From Botryococcus braunii (Eukaryota; Chlorophyta; Trebouxiophyceae), in NCBI GenBank assembly GCA_002005505.1, contig KV908408.1, forward strand, positions 453,542-504,878: a DNA stretch of 51,337 bases, read 5' to 3'. This document shows positions 39,656 through 49,390 of this stretch, piece by piece (position 1 is the stretch's first letter; every line of letters starts with the position of its first letter). Both the position numbers and the translations under genes were made by a program. The notes below the pieces were generated by a model. The model saw only the letters and a program-made list of their open reading frames with translations, had not been told where the DNA came from and ran no database searches.

Positions 39656-39992
39656 TGTTGTGCTGTGGGTACCAGCGAGATTGTGGGTACCCGATTTGGG
39701 AACCACGATCTCGAGGGTGCGATCGATCAGCGAATCCAAGGCTGACGTGGCCATGGCCTAGTCTTGAAGCATCTCTCCAGCTGGCGGACAGCTGGCGTGC
39801 ATGTCCTGAAACTCAGGAGGGGTTATCGGACTAGTCCAAAGGATCCCGTAAGTAGGATCCTACTGGACGCCTGTCCTAAAGGATCCCAAAGGACGCCAAG
39901 GCCGAAGGCCTTGGGACGGCAGGGAGCCGTCTAGCTCACTAATTCCAACTTTAATCTTCGGATTCCGTTCTGTACTGATACCAAACACAACA
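39656..39992 (+). repeat. G-family LTR (variant with CACTAATTCC)
   Basis: The 3' LTR of G2, 337 bp. It carries two base changes (CACTAATTCC and CTTTAATC) that it shares only with the reversed G-LTR at 40464. It is followed directly by a T-family internal region, so it also takes the position of a T 5' LTR. Confidence 0.9.
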
Positions 39993-40286
39993 TATGGTAT
40001 CGGCGATCTGGTTGATGGGCCATTTTTCATGGTAAATCGCCTCGGGTATGAGCGCGAGTATGAGATGAGCCCATAACGATCGTAGGTGCTTGGTGCACGT
40101 GTTCGAGGCCCCACGGGAGTGGCCACGTGATCAGGCACGGTGCGAAGGGGGGATTCGGTGATCGGTGGCGATAATCGCGGGACGTATGCGCGGTATATCT
40201 CTTTCCCGGGCGGCCAGGCGGGCTGCTGTAGGTGGACCTAAGAATGAAGTACGAGCGAGGACGCTCGGTTCTTAGGTGGGGGGAGA
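39993..40286 (+). mobile_element. T-family internal region (variant B), 294 bp
   Basis: The same anatomy as the other T internal regions, with several substitutions (for example GGCCAGGCGGGCTGCTGTAG). It is bounded by a G-LTR on the left and a type B T-LTR on the right. Confidence 0.85.
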
Positions 40287-40446
40287 TGTAGTGCGGAGCG
40301 GAGCGGATCGGGATCTCTTGTCCCCGGTCCGGCTCGGATACATAAGCGGGAGATTATTCGTACAAGTACCTTGGTACTTTTAGCCGATCGGTTAGAGCCG
40401 CGACTCTGGGTCGAGTCGGTCGAGGGTTCGATCCCCCGGCACAACA
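40287..40446 (+). repeat. T-family LTR (type B), 160 bp
   Basis: It matches 34214-34373. It is followed by 17 nt (40447-40463) that read as the reverse complement of the G primer-binding-site start, and then a reversed G-LTR. Confidence 0.88.
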
Positions 40447-40463
40447 TAATCGCCGATACCAAA

Positions 40464-40800
40464 TGTTGTGTTTGGTATCAGTACAGAACGGAATCCGAAG
40501 ATTAAAGTTGGAATTAGTGAGCTAGACGGCTCCCTGCCGTCCCAAGGCCTTCGGCCTTGGCGTCCTTTGGGATCCTTTAGGACAGGCGTCCAGTAGGATC
40601 CTACTTACGGGATCCTTTGGACTAGTCCGATAACCCCTCCTGAGTTTCAGGACATGCACGCCAGCTGTCCGCCAGCTGGAGAGATGCTTCAAGACTAGGC
40701 CATGGCCACGTCAGCCTTGGATTCGCTGATCGATCGCACCCTCGAGATCGTGGTTCCCAAATCGGGTACCCACAATCTCGCTGGTACCCACAGCACAACA
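40464..40800 (-). repeat. G-family LTR, reversed (CACTAATTCC variant)
   Basis: The correctly oriented 3' LTR of the minus-strand fragment G3. It shares its diagnostic variants with the LTR at 39656. Confidence 0.9.
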
Positions 40801-42308
40801 TCCCTCCCCACTTAAGCAGTTGCCCTCCTGGCAACTCCAGTGGCACCTTCTGGCGGTGGGAGACCACCAGAGACCAACCCAACGGTCGCACCGTTGTCAG
40901 CGTATCCCGTACGCTCGATCTCGCCATGAGACCTAGCCTTCCCAAAGGCTAACGCATTGCTTGCTACCTGCCATTGACAGCCACAAGCCCCCCAATGCAC
41001 AAGAACCCAGATTAATGCCCAAGAAACTGGAGACTCTGCTCCAGCCACAGTGGCCAAGCCGAATGATGGTGGGTCAGGCGCTAGGAGCGAGGCGGCCAGC
41101 ATGACCCTGATTTCAGGCGGTACTATACCTCCGTTAATGCCCCCAGCACACATTCGCAAGACCGGTCCAGCCCACGAGCGAGACAACGCAAAGGCTTTTC
41201 TAGGGCGTCGCAGGGCGTCCCCCGCGTTGGGACGCCAGGCTACAAGAGCACCCCGCAATTGCCGGACAAGTGGGTATGGGTATACAAACTACACACTTGC
41301 AATCTGACACCCGCATTTCGTTCATTCTCACAGTGTTCATCGTTTGACAGGCATGACACACTGTCTACCGTTGAGGTTTGGATTTTGCACGCACAGGTTT
41401 TCTACCCCTGCTCTGCGTATGGGCTCTTGGCTGACCCCAATATTCATTCACCAAATCCTCGCAATGCTCGAGAAGGGCTTCAGCTGGCTCCCAGCTATTG
41501 TGCTCTTGTGAGTATCCTTTCCAATGGACAAGGAACTCCAGTTGAGCACCCCGAAGTCGATCCCCTAAAATCTTTTCCACCTCATACTGAGGTTCGCCAT
41601 TGACAATCTCAGGCATGGGGGGAGGTTTTACACGCCCCCCCTGCACATAAGTATTGAGCAACGACACATGGAAGACATTATGCCAATTCAGGGTTTCAGG
41701 GAGAGACAGCCGATACGCGACCTCGTTCACCTTCTCCGTCACCACAAAAGGCCCCATCCACCGTGGCAAGAGTTTCTTCCCAATCACACTCTTTGGCCGA
41801 GCATACCTCGTTGAGAGCGACACATGCTCCCCAACTTCAAACGAGATTGGAGACCTGCGCGCATCGACGTAGGCCTTCTGCCGGCTCACCGCTGCGTCCA
41901 GGCACTCCTTGGCCCGCTTCCACAGCTCTTGCATTCTGCGCTCAACCCCTTGTGCTTGAGGAACCTTGCTCACAAAGTCTGGGTGCCCAGGCACCCGCGG
42001 GTGCTTGCCATACACCAAGAAGAATGGCGTACACTTCATGGAGTCATGCCAGGCATTATTAATTGCAAATTCGCACATGGGCAAGTGTAAGTTCCAATCT
42101 TTCCCATCTGGTGCAACATAGTGCCTCAACACATCCTCCACCACCCGGTTCGCCCGCTCAGTCTGGCCGTCGGTTTGCGGATGATACGCCGACGAGAAGG
42201 ACTGAGTGACTTTGAGCAATTTACACAAGTCCACAAAGAATTTACCCGTGAACCGGGGGTCTCTGTCAGACACAATGGTCTTAGGCATGCCAAAATCCTT
42301 AAACACAT
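40801..42308 (-). mobile_element. G3: truncated chromovirus 3' fragment
   Basis: The 3' portion of a G internal region in minus orientation, from the polypurine tract to a break in the integrase coding region. The break is followed by an 11-nt filler (GCGATCCCGAT, 42309-42319) and then by plus-oriented G 3' sequence from 42320. Confidence 0.88.
41365..42308 (-). pseudogene. Partial pol of G3: integrase C-terminal part plus chromodomain
   Basis: It retains the last part of the integrase (the second catalytic Asp in TIVSDRDPRF and the Glu in QTDGQTERAN), the GPF module and the complete chromodomain to the normal stop. Everything upstream, including Gag, protease, reverse transcriptase, RNase H and the first integrase Asp, is missing. 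The frame happens to read on into the joined inverted segment, but that part is not genuine protein. Confidence 0.9.
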
Positions 42309-42319
42309 GCGATCCCGAT

Positions 42320-42414
42320 AACGGTGCGACCGTTGGGTTGGTCTCTGGTGGTCTCCCACCGCCAGAAGGTGCCACTGGAGTTGCCAGGAGGGCAACTGCT
42401 TAAGTGGGGAGGGA
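42320..42414 (+). mobile_element. Plus-oriented G 3' tail fragment
   Basis: The last 95 bp of a G internal region, ending in the polypurine tract GTGGGGAGGGA before the G-LTR at 42415. It starts at the small hairpin AACGGTGCGACCGTT. With G3 it forms an inverted junction. Confidence 0.85.
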
Positions 42415-42751
42415 TGTTGTGCTGTGGGTACCAGCGAGATTGTGGGTACCCGATTTGGGAACCACGATCTCGAGGGTGCGATCGATCAGCGAATCCAAGG
42501 CTGACGTGGCCATGGCCTAGTCTTGAAGCATCTCTCCAGCTGGCGGACAGCTGGCGTGCATGTCCTGAAACTCAGGAGGGGTTATCGGACTAGTCCAAAG
42601 GATCCCGTAAGTAGGATCCTACTGGACGCCTGTCCTAAAGGATCCCAAAGGACGCCAAGGCCGAAGGCCTTGGGACGGCAGGGAGCCGTCTAGCTCACAA
42701 ATTCCAACTTTGATCTTCGGATTCCGTTCTGTACTGATACCAAACACAACA
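42415..42751 (+). repeat. G-family LTR, 5' LTR of G4
   Basis: 337 bp, TGTTGTGCTG to AAACACAACA. It serves both as 3' LTR of the small tail fragment on its left and as 5' LTR of G4. Its left flank is element sequence rather than host DNA, so G4 has no target duplication of its own. Confidence 0.92.
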
Positions 42752-45700
42752 TTTGGTATCGGCGACGTTAAAGTCGTCCTCTCTCGTGTGTTAAAAGCTT
42801 AATACTCTTCCGCATAAGCTATGTCCGATATTGTTCCTAATGAGGGTGCACCACGTGGGGAGTTCAACCCACCTATTGATCGTGAAGCACCTATAGCTAT
42901 TGATCGTGCAGCACCTGTGGAACGTGAAGTAGCAGAGACTGAGGCGGAGAGAGCTAGTCGCCAAAATGCGGATGTGATAGCCGCCATGCGGGCTTACATG
43001 GAACCCGCTTGGCAGGCACAAGCCGACTTCATGAGGGCTTGTACCACAACTATGGCAAACCTGGCAGGTGATTCCTCTCCTCGAGTGAGTATGCCCGCCA
43101 TATCTAAGGTGCCGGAGTTTTCAGGATATGAGAGTGAGCTCTCACCCAAGGAGTGGGTCATTGCTGCACGTTCGAAGTTTCCACTTACGGCAAACTTGCA
43201 CGTGGAAGATTCTTGTGTTCGACGTGCAACAGCAAGCTTCACAGGATCTGCTCTCATGTTATGGAATGCGTTTGTGTCGGCCATGGGTGTTGGCACTTTG
43301 CTGCGCTGGGATCAGGTTGAGTCCTTTATGACGGCACATTTCGGTCGGCTTGAGTCGCCTGAAGTGTTGTTGCCGTTGTTTGATGCCTTAACCTTGGAAA
43401 CCGCTGGTAGCATTACCATATATGTGAGCAAATTCCAACAACTCCGTGCACGGATGGGGGCGGGGCACTCGGGGACTGAGGATGTGCATAGGTTCCTGAA
43501 GGGTTTGCCATATTCGATGGCGACACAACTGCGTCTTAAGTTTGCAGGCAGTAATGCGCCGGTGCAAAGTTACATTGACGCTCTTTGTGCTTTGCCAGAC
43601 CGGGTGCCGGCCTCGCCCAAGGCGAAAAAGGCCAAGCCGGACCTGGGGGTTAAGGATGCGGGGATTACCAAGCCCCCCCATGCAGGCAAACCAAAGGACC
43701 CCCGGACTAAGCAAGAGAAGGGTCCACCCAAGTGCTATGAATGCGGCGTCGTTGGCCATATTGCGAAGTTCTGCCCTTCCAAGAAGGTACACCCCCCTTC
43801 CCCGGTGCCCTCTGCAGCAAAAACTGGTGTTAAGCGTTCCTTTGATGATGCCCAGCTTGACGTTAATTCACATGACATGTTGTACACCTGCTCTGCCTCG
43901 CGGGCGCCCGAGGGATTGGCACCAAGAATCACGAAGTTGACCTTCGTGATGGGTGCAGGGATCCAAGGACGCAACAGCCGCGTGAGATGTCTTCTTGACA
44001 GTGGAGCAAGCAGTTGTTTCATTTCTCGGCGAGTGGCAAAACGGCTAGGCTTTAAATTGCTTGCTGTCTCGCCGCGTAATATTGTTCTGCCAGATGGCAG
44101 TACCGAGGAATCCAACATGTTGTGTGAAGTGCCCTTGCGCATCCGTGGCCATGATGTTTCAGTGCCATGTCTTGTTTGTACATTGGATGCGCACGAGGTT
44201 ATTTTGGGTGAACCATTTCTTGCTCGCTCAAAAGCGGCATTGTTATGGGAGACCAAGACGGCGCATTTCAAGCTGAATGGGCAGGCATTTAAGGTTGCAA
44301 TGACAGAGTGTACAGATCCTAATGTGCCAGTTGTAAGTGCTGCAGTAGGAATCCGTTGGGTGAAGGGAGGGGGTGTGGGTTTCCTTGTTTTGCCTGAACA
44401 TATTTCCGCGATGGCGGAAGCGATGGAAAATACTGGGGATGAGGGATGCAGTATGGCTGAAAATCATAGGAAAGAACGAATTGTAAATGATTTCTCTGAT
44501 GTCTTTCCTGATGAATTGCCTTCTGGCTTGCCCCCTCCTCGTAATATCTCCCATGCGATCCCTATAGTTAATGACAGTGTGCCTCCTTCCCGTCCCATGT
44601 ACCGCCTGAGTCCAGCAGAGCGGGCTGAGGTTGTCAAAACGCTTGAGGAGTTGTTGAGTAAAGGATTTATAGAACCCAGTACATCTCCATTTGCGTCCCC
44701 CATCCTCTTTGTCAGAAAGAAAGAAGGCACACTAAGGATGGTCATTGATTATAGAGGGATAAATAAACTCACGAAGCGCAATCAATACCCACTGCCAAGG
44801 ATTGATGACCTTTTAGACCACTTGAATGGAGCACAGGTGTTCTCCTCTTTGGATCTCATGTCAGGGTACCATCAGGTACGAATCACGGAGGAGGACATTC
44901 CGAAAACGGCTTTTCGCACGCCGCAGGGGTTGTATCAATTTAAGGTGTTACCATTTGGCCTCACCAACGCCCCTGCTACCTTTCAGAAGGTGATGAATGA
45001 TGTGCTTCAGCCATTGTTAGGGAAGTGTGTACTTGTGTATATGGATGATATTTTGGTGTATAGCAAGAATGCAGCTGAACATGACGAGCATCTTCGTGCG
45101 GTACTACAATTGCTTAGAGAGCACAAATTGTACTGCAAACTGAAGAAATGCTCTTTCTTTCAGTCAGAAGTGGCATTTCTTGGACACCTGGTTAGTGGAG
45201 CAGGCGTCCGCGCTGATCCTCAAAAGGTTGAGGCAGTACGGGCATGGCCTACCCCTCGCACGGTCCATGACATTCGTTGTTTTCTGGGCCTGACTAACTA
45301 CTTCAGAAAATTCATCCTGGGGTACTCAAGCATTGCACGCCCCCTCATGGATTTGTTGAAAGATCAGGCGCCATGGGCATGGACGCAAGTGCAGGAGGAA
45401 GCCTTCAACAATTTGAAGCAGGCCTTAATAACTGCACCTGTTCTCCGTATACCTGACTTTTCAAAACCTTTTGTGGTTGTGGCTGACGCATCGGGGACCG
45501 CTTTGGGGGCCATTCTTCTGCAGGAGGATCAGCCTGTGGCTTTTGAATCACGCGTGTTGTCTCCTGCAGAACGTAACTACCCTGTCGGTGAGCAAGAGTT
45601 GTTAGCGGTCATTCATGCCCTGCAAATTTGGCGTTGTTATGTGGAGGGTGTGAAATTCACCGTTGTTACGGATCATAAACCAAATGTTTTCATGCCTACC

Positions 45701-48031
45701 AAGGTTGCCTTGTCTCCTCGTCAAGCTCGCTGGTCAGAGTTCCTGCAACGCTTTGATTTTGTTTGGGAGTATCGTCCTGGTCGCACGAATTGTGCAGATC
45801 CTCTCTCGCGCCGACCCTCTGTTAGTCTTAATAGTATACGCAGTGCTCTACGGTCGGCTGCCGGCCGCTCTCCCAAGGCGGCAGGAGGGGGTCCATCAGT
45901 TACTGATGGGTCTAGGGTTACTGCTAGAACTAGGGTTACTGCTAGGTCAGAGCGTGAGGATGAGGGCTCTTTGCGGTTGTGGTCTGAGGAAACACCGGAT
46001 ATACTCGCCAAGATTAGAAGTGCAAGCGAGGGACTCACCGGGGACGAGCTAGAGGGACTGAAAGGGCTGGTGGAGAAGGACGGCATGTTTTGGTGTGACA
46101 ACAGGGATGGTGATCAGCGCGTATTTGTGCCGGATGCGCCGGGGCTGCGACAAGAGGTGACGGCAATTTGCCATGATAGCACCTATGCAGGCCATTTCGG
46201 ACAGCGCAAGACTACGAGGTTGGTGCAAAGGGGATTCTTCTGGCATAGTTTGTACGCTGATGTTTGCAATTATGTGGCATCTTGTGACTCCTGCCAGAGA
46301 AATAAGCCCTTGTCTGGTAAGCCTCACGGTCTTCTTATACCCTTGCCCGTTGCAGAACGCCCTTGGGAACATATCTCAATGGATTTTGTGATGGGCTTGC
46401 CAAAAACGAGGGATGGGCATGATGCTGTACTTGTGGTGGTGGATCGGTTCTCTAAAATGGTGAGGCTCATGCCAACAACAGTCACGGTTACGGCAGCGGG
46501 TGCTGCAAGGTTGTTTCTCAACAATGTGTTTAAGGATTTTGGCATGCCTAAGACCATTGTGTCTGACAGAGACCCCCGGTTCACGGGTAAATTCTTTGTG
46601 GACTTGTGTAAATTGCTCAAAGTCACTCAGTCCTTCTCGTCGGCGTATCATCCGCAAACCGACGGCCAGACTGAGCGGGCGAACCGGGTGGTGGAGGATG
46701 TGTTGAGGCACTATGTTGCACCAGATGGGAAAGATTGGAACTTACACTTGCCCATGTGCGAATTTGCAATTAATAATGCCTGGCATGACTCCATGAAGTG
46801 TACGCCATTCTTCTTGGTGTATGGCAAGCACCCGCGGGTGCCTGGGCACCCAGACTTTGTGAGCAAGGTTCCTCAAGCACAAGGGGTTGAGCGCAGAATG
46901 CAAGAGCTGTGGAAGCGGGCCAAGGAGTGCCTGGACGCAGCGGTGAGCCGGCAGAAGGCCTACGTCGATGCGCGCAGGTCTCCAATCTCCTTTGAAGTTG
47001 GGGAGCATGTGTTGCTCTCAACGAGGTATGCTCGGCCAAAGAGTGTGATTGGGAAGAAACTCTTGCCACGGTGGATGGGGCCTTTTGTGGTGACGGAGAA
47101 GGTGAACGAGGTCGCGTATCGGCTGTCTCTCCCTGAAACCCTGAATTGGCATAATGTCTTCCATGTGTCGTTGCTCAATACTTATGTGCAGGGGGGGCGT
47201 GTAAAACCTCCCCCCATGCCTGAGATTGTCAATGGCGAACCTCAGTATGAGGTGGAAAAGATTTTAGGGGATCGACTTCGGGGTGCTCAACTGGAGTTCC
47301 TTGTCCATTGGAAAGGATACTCACAAGAGCACAATAGCTGGGAGCCAGCTGAAGCCCTTCTCGAGCATTGCGAGGATTTGGTGAATGAATATTGGGGTCA
47401 GCCAAGAGCCCATACGCAGAGCAGGGGTAGAAAACCTGTGCGTGCAAAATCCAAACCTCAACGGTAGACAGTGTGTCATGCCTGTCAAACGATGAACACT
47501 GTGAGAATGAACGAAATGCGGGTGTCAGATTGCAAGTGTGTAGTTTGTATACCCATACCCACTTGTCCGGCAATTGCGGGGTGCTCTTGTAGCCTGGCGT
47601 CCCAACGCGGGGGACGCCCTGCGACGCCCTAGAAAAGCCTTTGCGTTGTCTCGCTCGTGGGCTGGACCGGTCTTGCGAATGTGTGCTGGGGGCATTAACG
47701 GAGGTATAGTACCGCCTGAAATCAGGGTCATGCTGGCCGCCTCGCTCCTAGCGCCTGACCCACCATCATTCGGCTTGGCCACTGTGGCTGGAGCAGAGTC
47801 TCCAGTTTCTTGGGCATTAATCTGGGTTCTTGTGCATTGGGGGGCTTGTGGCTGTCAATGGCAGGTAGCAAGCAATGCGTTAGCCTTTGGGAAGGCTAGG
47901 TCTCATGGCGAGATCGAGCGTACGGGATACGCTGACAACGGTGCGACCGTTGGGTTGGTCTCTGGTGGTCTCCCACCGCCAGAAGGTGCCACTGGAGTTG
48001 CCAGGAGGGCAACTGCTTAAGTGGGGAGGGA
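42752..48031 (+). mobile_element. G4: full-length chromovirus internal region with matched LTRs
   Basis: A 5280-bp internal region between two same-orientation G-LTRs, the only G copy here with normal organisation. The primer binding site TGGTATCGGCGA is at 42754-42765 and the polypurine tract GTGGGGAGGGA at 48021-48031. Between the gag-pol stop (47467) and the polypurine tract are about 560 bp of 3' sequence of unknown role, containing the hairpins AACGGTGCGACCGTT and GGTGGTCTCCCACC. Confidence 0.93.
42821..47467 (+). CDS. Gag-pol polyprotein of G4 (Ty3/gypsy chromovirus), intact
   Basis: A 1548-codon frame from ATG at 42821. Landmarks by residue: CCHC knuckle 305-318; protease Asp 393; reverse transcriptase from about 594 with Asp 678 (SLDLMSGY) and YMDD at 740-743; RNase H Asp 889; integrase zinc finger His 1118, His 1125, Cys 1155, Cys 1158; integrase catalytic Asp 1188, Asp 1249 and Glu 1285, with 35 residues between the last two (DD35E); GPF module near 1420; chromodomain from about 1476 to 1530. 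The protein should copy the element's RNA into DNA in cytoplasmic particles and insert it in the nucleus, with the chromodomain steering insertion to marked chromatin as known for chromoviruses. All key residues that I can see are present. It is the best candidate for the helper of the T family. Confidence 0.94.
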   Translation: MSDIVPNEGAPRGEFNPPIDREAPIAIDRAAPVEREVAETEAERASRQNADVIAAMRAYMEPAWQAQADFMRACTTTMANLAGDSSPRVSMPAISKVPEFSGYESELSPKEWVIAARSKFPLTANLHVEDSCVRRATASFTGSALMLWNAFVSAMGVGTLLRWDQVESFMTAHFGRLESPEVLLPLFDALTLETAGSITIYVSKFQQLRARMGAGHSGTEDVHRFLKGLPYSMATQLRLKFAGSNAPVQSYIDALCALPDRVPASPKAKKAKPDLGVKDAGITKPPHAGKPKDPRTKQEKGPPKCYECGVVGHIAKFCPSKKVHPPSPVPSAAKTGVKRSFDDAQLDVNSHDMLYTCSASRAPEGLAPRITKLTFVMGAGIQGRNSRVRCLLDSGASSCFISRRVAKRLGFKLLAVSPRNIVLPDGSTEESNMLCEVPLRIRGHDVSVPCLVCTLDAHEVILGEPFLARSKAALLWETKTAHFKLNGQAFKVAMTECTDPNVPVVSAAVGIRWVKGGGVGFLVLPEHISAMAEAMENTGDEGCSMAENHRKERIVNDFSDVFPDELPSGLPPPRNISHAIPIVNDSVPPSRPMYRLSPAERAEVVKTLEELLSKGFIEPSTSPFASPILFVRKKEGTLRMVIDYRGINKLTKRNQYPLPRIDDLLDHLNGAQVFSSLDLMSGYHQVRITEEDIPKTAFRTPQGLYQFKVLPFGLTNAPATFQKVMNDVLQPLLGKCVLVYMDDILVYSKNAAEHDEHLRAVLQLLREHKLYCKLKKCSFFQSEVAFLGHLVSGAGVRADPQKVEAVRAWPTPRTVHDIRCFLGLTNYFRKFILGYSSIARPLMDLLKDQAPWAWTQVQEEAFNNLKQALITAPVLRIPDFSKPFVVVADASGTALGAILLQEDQPVAFESRVLSPAERNYPVGEQELLAVIHALQIWRCYVEGVKFTVVTDHKPNVFMPTKVALSPRQARWSEFLQRFDFVWEYRPGRTNCADPLSRRPSVSLNSIRSALRSAAGRSPKAAGGGPSVTDGSRVTARTRVTARSEREDEGSLRLWSEETPDILAKIRSASEGLTGDELEGLKGLVEKDGMFWCDNRDGDQRVFVPDAPGLRQEVTAICHDSTYAGHFGQRKTTRLVQRGFFWHSLYADVCNYVASCDSCQRNKPLSGKPHGLLIPLPVAERPWEHISMDFVMGLPKTRDGHDAVLVVVDRFSKMVRLMPTTVTVTAAGAARLFLNNVFKDFGMPKTIVSDRDPRFTGKFFVDLCKLLKVTQSFSSAYHPQTDGQTERANRVVEDVLRHYVAPDGKDWNLHLPMCEFAINNAWHDSMKCTPFFLVYGKHPRVPGHPDFVSKVPQAQGVERRMQELWKRAKECLDAAVSRQKAYVDARRSPISFEVGEHVLLSTRYARPKSVIGKKLLPRWMGPFVVTEKVNEVAYRLSLPETLNWHNVFHVSLLNTYVQGGRVKPPPMPEIVNGEPQYEVEKILGDRLRGAQLEFLVHWKGYSQEHNSWEPAEALLEHCEDLVNEYWGQPRAHTQSRGRKPVRAKSKPQR

Positions 48032-48368
48032 TGTTGTGCTGTGGGTACCAGCGAGATTGTGGGTACCCGATTTGGGAACCACGATCTCGAGGGTGCGATC
48101 GATCAGCGAATCCAAGGCTGACGTGGCCATGGCCTAGTCTTGAAGCATCTCTCCAGCTGGCGGACAGCTGGCGTGCATGTCCTGAAACTCAGGAGGGGTT
48201 ATCGGACTAGTCCAAAGGATCCCGTAAGTAGGATCCTACTGGACGCCTGTCCTAAAGGATCCCAAAGGACGCCAAGGCCGAAGGCCTTGGGACGGCAGGG
48301 AGCCGTCTAGCTCACAAATTCCAACTTTGATCTTCGGATTCCGTTCTGTACTGATACCAAACACAACA
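48032..48368 (+). repeat. G-family LTR, 3' LTR of G4 and right end of the mosaic
   Basis: 337 bp and apparently identical to 42415-42751, which indicates recent activity. Host sequence resumes immediately after its CACAACA with TTTAC. Confidence 0.92.
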
Positions 48369-48373
48369 TTTAC
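48369..48373. repeat. Right target-site duplication TTTAC
   Basis: It matches 27182-27186 exactly. Five-base duplications are normal for Ty3/gypsy integrases. Confidence 0.72.
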
Positions 48374-49390
48374 AGTGTCTCTCGACGCATCGCATTTGCA
48401 AATTGAGAATTGAGTTTTGAAGCCCCAATTAGTTCCATCTCAATATTGAGATGGAATGTTGAGGCCTCGGTATTAGCATGGCATCTGCGGGAGGTTTTGC
48501 AGTGCACTTGCACAATTGTTATCAAGCCAATTCCAGTTGCTTGGCTCCGTGCCAGTTGCTCAAGCCGTGACAGTTGTTTCGCTACAGAAGTACTTCCCTA
48601 CTAGTACGCTATCTCAAGATAGTTTTGAGGCATCAATTGAGAGCAAGCAGTCGTCTACCCGTTGATGGTTGGTGTGGCTGCATGCGCGTTTTCCTTTCAG
48701 ATTCAACTCTCAATGGTTGTCCCAAGATCATGGCCATACACACTACTTTGTAGTCTCACGACTTCTCTGTGAGTGATATTACGCTGATGAGTTAAGGATG
48801 ATTTCTAATTTCGCAACTTTGTCCCTTATTCTAGAGCGTGCTTGCGCAAGGGTATTCGCGGATTGTGGCATGTTCTGGTTAAAGGAAGTTGGGGCCCACG
48901 TGCAACGGAAACTCACGGCGCGAGGGGCAAGATTGCGCTCGAGCAGGCCAACAAGTCTAGATCTAGGATAGCCTAATTAGCAAGTGGTAGCCATATATGG
49001 TAGAAGCCTAGTATGTCTGATGTTCCTCATCCAGCTGAACCAAACAGCTCAACCAGCTGCAGTCTCCTATGAGGCCTCCTCCCCCTATATAGGACGAGGA
49101 ACATCGATGATATCAGAAATACTAGGCTTATACCATCATCAATCAGCCATAAAGTGGAGCCTGAACTTTAGGGATTACTAGGTCCACTCTGTGGTTTAAA
49201 CATCGACCAATTGGTCGAGAAGTCTTGCATCCTGAGGAGCTCCTATAGGAGGCTAGCTAGGAAAATGGAGAATTCTCCATATTCGAAGACAGAGAATGCT
49301 ACAGAGAAATCACTTTAAGATCTGTGCAACCTTGAGAGGACGGATTCGGACGGAGTTTTAACGAAGGAAAAAGGAAGATGGAGTTTTAAT
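48374..49390. other. Palindrome-rich intergenic stretch
   Basis: No gene recognised. Structures seen: a 24-bp perfect palindrome (half-site TTCCATCTCAAT, 48433-48456); an imperfect inverted repeat of about 40-bp arms from about 48998 to 49132 (ATGGTAGAAGCCTAGTAT facing ATACTAGGCTTATACCAT); CGACCAATTGGTCG at 49203-49216; and ATGGAGAATTCTCCAT at 49265-49280. Confidence 0.7.

Larger units (their letters stand above)
27187..48368. mobile_element. 21.2-kb composite LTR-retroelement mosaic
   Basis: A continuous run of LTR-element modules with no host DNA between them. Order (orientation): T-LTR+, T-int+, T-LTR+, 17-nt remnant, T-LTR+, G1-int-, G-LTR+, 5 nt, T-LTR-, T-int-, T-LTR-, T-LTR(B)+, G2-int+, G-LTR+, T-int+, T-LTR(B)+, 17-nt remnant, G-LTR-, G3 fragment-, 11-nt filler, G 3' tail+, G-LTR+, G4-int+, G-LTR+. 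There are seven T-LTRs and five G-LTRs. Only the outermost ends carry a matching 5-bp direct repeat (TTTAC). No inner element that I checked has its own. The left end is a T-LTR and the right end a G-LTR. One integration of a pre-assembled multimer explains this; repeated rearrangement or misassembly are alternatives. Caveat: the G internal region also begins TTT after its LTR, so only the last two bases of the right repeat are independent of that possibility. Confidence 0.75.

Noticed and set aside
47574..48020. A 148-codon frame in the G-element 3' region
   Set aside because: It has no ATG at its beginning and no recognisable domain. It is open in every copy only because the copies are nearly identical.
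42415..48368. G4 as an independent insertion with its own target duplication
   Set aside because: The 5 bp left of its 5' LTR are G polypurine-tract sequence and do not match TTTAC on the right. The match is with 27182-27186.
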